A stretch of DNA of 7,254 nt from Thermoplasmata archaeon (lineage in GTDB: Archaea > Thermoplasmatota > Thermoplasmata > Thermoplasmatales > Thermoplasmataceae), in NCBI GenBank assembly GCA_021835185.1, contig JAKBQO010000071.1:1-7254 (forward strand), read 5' to 3'. The number at the start of each line of letters is the position of its first letter. Positions within the stretch are counted from its first letter, which is position 1. This document shows positions 5,405 through 7,254 of the stretch, piece after piece. The notes below the pieces were generated by a model, which made no database searches, was not told the origin of the DNA, and was given only the letters and a program-made list of their open reading frames with translations. The position numbers and the translations under genes were made by a program.

Positions 5405-5567
5405 TTACTCTCTGTTGATTTCCTCCATATTAATATATTTTCTTCCTGTTACATACCCCTCATTTATATCTATCATTAAGGTTCCACTTCTTTAAATCCC
5501 TCATATTCTCTCTGTTCAATCCATAACTTTTTATCTTTTCTTTTATTACTTCTAATTGGTCTTGCAT
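5405..5567 (-). pseudogene. Small basic ORF (35 codons) with good start signals, probably a frameshifted gene
   Basis: ATG at 5567 begins MQDQLEVIKEKIKSYG and continues LNRENMRDLKKWNLNDRYK to a TGA at 5460-5462. Skipping one base at the end, the next frame continues EGYVTGRKYINMEEINRE to TAA at 5405. The join RY-K-EGYVTGRKYI looks natural, so a one-base insertion in a ~53-residue gene is likely; a genuine 35-aa peptide is the alternative. Start signals are strong: GGAG (5577-5580) ends 9 nt before the ATG, and TTATAAAT (5602-5609) is a TATA box predicting a start near 5579. The product is very basic and helical with no membrane segment. I do not recognise the family. It is the only unit in the gene-poor region with intact-looking expression signals. 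Confidence 0.35.
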
Positions 5568-5602
5568 TTTTTTCATCTCCTAATTTAAATTATGCAAGAC
5601 CA
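5557..5602. repeat. Perfect 11-bp inverted repeat around the start of the small ORF
   Basis: TGGTCTTGCAT (5557-5567) and ATGCAAGACCA (5592-5602) are exact reverse complements separated by 24 bp. The inner-strand arm contains the ATG of the minus-strand small ORF and the outer arm abuts its TATA box; the ribosome binding site lies in the spacer. It could be a two-site operator, or a hairpin hiding the start codon if transcription begins upstream of 5602. Confidence 0.6.
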
Positions 5603-5609
5603 TTTATAA
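5602..5609 (-). promoter_or_regulatory. TATA box of the small minus-strand ORF
   Basis: TTATAAAT on the minus strand, centred ~27 bp before the GGAG ribosome site at 5577-5580, predicts a short leader of about 12 nt. It directly borders the outer arm of the inverted repeat. Confidence 0.35.
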
Positions 5610-5809
5610 TTTACGGACAATTACTTACACTATCGAATTTATGAAATTGATATGAAGGGCAACATAGAATTAAAGCAATAAGGGAGATATCTGAATTGGT
5701 AATATAACTCAGGTCATCTTTATTTCTGCAATTTGGGAATATAAATTCCTGATAAAAGAAGATGTAGCAGATTCAAAACTATCGCAGAATTTTACAACGC
5801 CCAAATAAG

Positions 5810-5816
5810 AAAAAAA
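5810..5816 (-). terminator. Oligo-T terminator candidate downstream of the OB-fold gene
   Basis: Seven consecutive T on the minus strand, 52-58 nt past the stop codon at 5868. A U-run of this length is adequate for archaeal termination; there is no hairpin. Positional inference. Confidence 0.35.
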
Positions 5817-5867
5817 TTCCTTTGCTTTAACACAAATATTAGCATAAATGTATTATTTTGGTATCAA

Positions 5868-6215
5868 TTAACTTATGGAGTAAAGCCAGGGCGTTACTGA
5901 ACTGCTGTTTATATAGCTCCCTAGCAAACTATTCTGATAGGTTCCGTGTACCAGTACAAAGGAATTAACTGATGCTGTTCCGTTATACAAGACAGTAATT
6001 GATTTACCATTGTCATTCAGTGTGAATGCAGATTGCCCGTTTACTGTTACATCTTGCGTTATCTTGCCGGCTAAATAATATGAATTATTGTCTTTCATTG
6101 CAGAAGGGCTGGTGTTTAGAATAGTTGGTATAAGGCCGTATATTAATAATGCCAGTACAATTATTATTACAAGGACTATTATTCCTTTATGTTTATTTCT
6201 TGCCATTTTACTCAT
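5868..6215 (-). CDS. Small membrane-anchored OB-fold protein, CcmE-like without the haem histidine
   Basis: 115 aa. A basic N-terminus (MSKMARNKHK) is followed by one strongly hydrophobic segment (11-33), so the protein is probably anchored with a short cytoplasmic tail and an external C-terminal domain. Residues 46-100 read as a small five-strand beta barrel (YYLAGKITQDVTVNGQSA; FTLNDNGKSITVLYNGT; FVLVHGTYQN), the layout of CcmE/OB-fold domains: V-x-G-x-V ... F-x-L-x-D ... I-x-V-x-Y-x-G ... F-x-x-V-x-G. CcmE covalently carries haem on a C-terminal His (K-H-D-E-x-Y). Here that region is SSSVTPWLYS, with no His, so haem transfer by that mechanism is not supported. Start at 6215 fits a TATA box ~24.5 bp upstream; ATG 6206 (MARNKHKG) is an alternative. 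It lies 120 bp downstream of the MqnD-like gene on the same strand. Function unknown; it may bind a membrane or export partner. Confidence 0.7.
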   Translation of the reverse strand: MSKMARNKHKGIIVLVIIIVLALLIYGLIPTILNTSPSAMKDNNSYYLAGKITQDVTVNGQSAFTLNDNGKSITVLYNGTASVNSFVLVHGTYQNSLLGSYINSSSVTPWLYSIS

Positions 6216-6235
6216 ATACCTATCTATAATTATCT

Positions 6236-6243
6236 ATTTAAAT
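6236..6243 (-). promoter_or_regulatory. TATA box of the OB-fold gene
   Basis: TTTAAATA on the minus strand, within GTATTTAAATAG, is centred ~24.5 bp from the ATG at 6215. This supports separate, leaderless transcription rather than read-through from the MqnD-like gene alone. Confidence 0.5.
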
Positions 6244-6335
6244 ACATCTACACAACCTTCACTTATTTAAAATATTAAAATTTGAAAGTACACTTATTAT
6301 TTATAGATTCTATATGCAGTTATTTCCAGTAGTTT

Positions 6336-7202
6336 TCATATCAATCTCAATTCTTTAACTCCGGGCAGGAGATTTTTTTTATGCATTATTTCATAGAAGA
6401 ATTCCAGTCCTGATTTTACATCATCTATGGAAACATTGTATTCCTTTACATCCGCACCTATAGTACCCTTTATAACTTCAAGGCTGATATCTGAATTCTG
6501 CACCTCTCTCATAATTTTTACATCTACAGGCAGTATTTCCTCCATATGTGATTCGGCATATTTTTTGCTTTTATTGTACAATTCCTTGAATTTTAAAGCA
6601 TACTCCTCTCCAATTTCAGAGTTGATGACAACTGTTCCCATGGGCATCGGCCTGTTGCCCGATAATTGTTTCCACATTTCCCACATGCTTGCAAGCCTTA
6701 CAGGTTCAACTCCCATCTTTCTCAGGTCATACATTGCCTTAAGTTCATGGACTGCAACCATAACACCGTCTTCGTTCACCATGGAATTTACCTCATCGAG
6801 GACCCTGTGTACCACTATAAGTTTCTTATACTTCCCGATTAGCAACTTATACAGGTTAAAGGCAGTGGTGTTCAATCCGTGGACAATTATTTTAGAATTC
6901 TTTATTTCATCAATATCCATTTTTTTCATTGCCAGAATGGGCATTCCTGTGATTCCGTCAACAGCCGAAGCAACAGCACTTGAAAGGATAAAGTAATCAT
7001 TCTGGATATAAGGGTAAAGTGCAGCCGATGGAACTGATATATCAACATCTTTTTTCACTATTTTATCATTAACCTCCTGCACAGTTGGAATGAACTCAAA
7101 CTCCAGGTTAAAATCGTCGCTTTTTACCTTCTTTTCCAGTAATGGAATAAATGGGTATAGATCTCCGGAATCTGCTAAAGCACCAATTTTTAAGGTTTTC
7201 AT
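6336..7202 (-). CDS. MqnA/MqnD family protein, most like MqnD (1,4-dihydroxy-6-naphthoate synthase)
   Basis: MqnD converts cyclic de-hypoxanthine futalosine to 1,4-dihydroxy-6-naphthoate in the futalosine route to menaquinone, the respiratory quinone of many Thermoplasmatales. The protein has the type-2 periplasmic-binding-protein fold but no signal peptide (MKTLKIGALADSGD), so it is cytosolic. Family marks are DISVPSAALYPYI (54-66, cf. the S-x-H-x-Y-P-Y region of MqnD), HGLNTTAFNLYKLL (108-121, Thr-Thr substrate loop), VAVHELKAMYDLRKMGVEPV (149-168) containing His152 at the place of the proposed catalytic His in Thermus MqnD, and MWEMWKQLSGNRPMPMGTVVI (173-193). The 288-aa length is right. 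ATG 7202 is supported by a TATA box ~24 bp upstream. No other menaquinone gene is in the window. Alternative: a substrate-binding-like paralogue with another role. Family 0.85, exact reaction about 0.55. Confidence 0.8.
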   Translation of the reverse strand: MKTLKIGALADSGDLYPFIPLLEKKVKSDDFNLEFEFIPTVQEVNDKIVKKDVDISVPSAALYPYIQNDYFILSSAVASAVDGITGMPILAMKKMDIDEIKNSKIIVHGLNTTAFNLYKLLIGKYKKLIVVHRVLDEVNSMVNEDGVMVAVHELKAMYDLRKMGVEPVRLASMWEMWKQLSGNRPMPMGTVVINSEIGEEYALKFKELYNKSKKYAESHMEEILPVDVKIMREVQNSDISLEVIKGTIGADVKEYNVSIDDVKSGLEFFYEIMHKKNLLPGVKELRLI

Positions 7203-7221
7203 ATCTGGTTATATGCAGATA

Positions 7222-7229
7222 ATATTAAA
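7222..7229 (-). promoter_or_regulatory. TATA box of the MqnD-like gene
   Basis: TTTAATAT on the minus strand (within CGTTTTAATATT), with GAAACG just upstream as a possible BRE, is centred ~24 bp from the ATG at 7202. Consistent with the leaderless pattern seen at the other promoters of the window. Confidence 0.45.
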
Positions 7230-7254
7230 ACGTTTCAGCAAATTCAATTTTTCC

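Larger units (their letters stand above)
4696..5867. other. Gene-poor region with decayed reading-frame fragments
   Basis: About 1.17 kb without a conventional gene, directly 3' of tRNA-Val. It is A/T-rich with frequent stops in all frames. Several short stretches still read as protein-like sequence on both strands but are broken by stops or single-base shifts; the main ones are listed separately. Further shreds are 5610-5681 (+, FTDNYLHYRIYEIDMKGN...), 5695-5808 (+, ...EDVADSKLSQNFTTPK) and an overlapping antisense frame. No GC-rich structured RNA, tandem repeat array or complete transposase is visible. The most economical reading is an old insertion beside a tRNA gene that is being lost; no insertion ends were identified. 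Confidence 0.5.

Noticed and set aside
4696..5867. SRP RNA, RNase P RNA or CRISPR array in the gene-free stretch
   Set aside because: Composition is too A/T-rich with no extended GC helices, and there are no regularly spaced repeats.
6088..6270. 60-codon plus-strand frame
   Set aside because: Antisense to the transmembrane part and promoter of the OB-fold gene; its hydrophobicity mirrors that segment.
6427..6996. 189-codon plus-strand frame
   Set aside because: Long, but antisense to the MqnD-like gene whose family motifs are clear; Ser/Thr/Phe-rich and without start signals.

Overview
This window looks like chromosomal DNA from a thermoacidophilic euryarchaeon of the Thermoplasmatales (Ferroplasma / Thermoplasma / Picrophilus type). 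I base this on the low G+C, TATA boxes lying 24-28 bp from start codons (leaderless transcripts), TTG and GTG starts, a tRNA gene without encoded CCA, an archaeosine-type radical SAM enzyme, and a grpE-dnaK pair, which few archaea carry. The lineage call is an inference from gene content, not from a database match.

Left part (1-2042, all minus strand). thiL (thiamine-monophosphate kinase) comes first in transcription order, then grpE and the first 165 codons of dnaK, which runs off the left edge. grpE and dnaK are tightly coupled and form the Hsp70 chaperone/exchange-factor pair. thiL is 56 bp upstream of grpE, which has its own TATA region with a duplicated 10-bp box.

Middle part (2043-3390, plus strand). 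A divergent 132-bp region separates thiL from a two-gene tyrosine-branch operon. The first gene is an AroQ-type chorismate mutase with an extra C-terminal domain I do not recognise. One base after its stop, a very compact prephenate dehydrogenase (TyrA) begins. Together they convert chorismate to prephenate and then to 4-hydroxyphenylpyruvate. Between the TATA box and the start lies an array of three TGATAGA half-sites in alternating orientation, a strong candidate operator.

3373-4695. A minus-strand radical SAM gene of the RaSEA (archaeosine synthase) type converges on tyrA with an 18-bp overlap. Divergent from it is a tRNA-Val(GAC) gene with an unusual C at position 55 of the T loop.

4696-5867. 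About 1.17 kb holds no conventional gene. It contains shreds of protein-like reading frames broken by stops and frameshifts on both strands. It also holds one small minus-strand ORF (35 codons) with a good ribosome binding site, a TATA box and an 11-bp perfect inverted repeat whose inner arm covers the start codon. This looks like a decaying accessory or integration region beside a tRNA gene.

Right part (5868-7202, minus strand). A MqnD-like enzyme (menaquinone futalosine branch, periplasmic-binding-protein fold but no signal peptide) is followed by a small membrane-anchored OB-fold protein that resembles CcmE but lacks the haem-binding histidine. Each has its own TATA box.

Most genes here are ordinary housekeeping genes. 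The points most worth a second look are the tyrosine-operon operator, the altered catalytic residues and unknown domain of the chorismate mutase/TyrA pair, the C55 tRNA-Val, and the small ORF with its start codon inside a palindrome.
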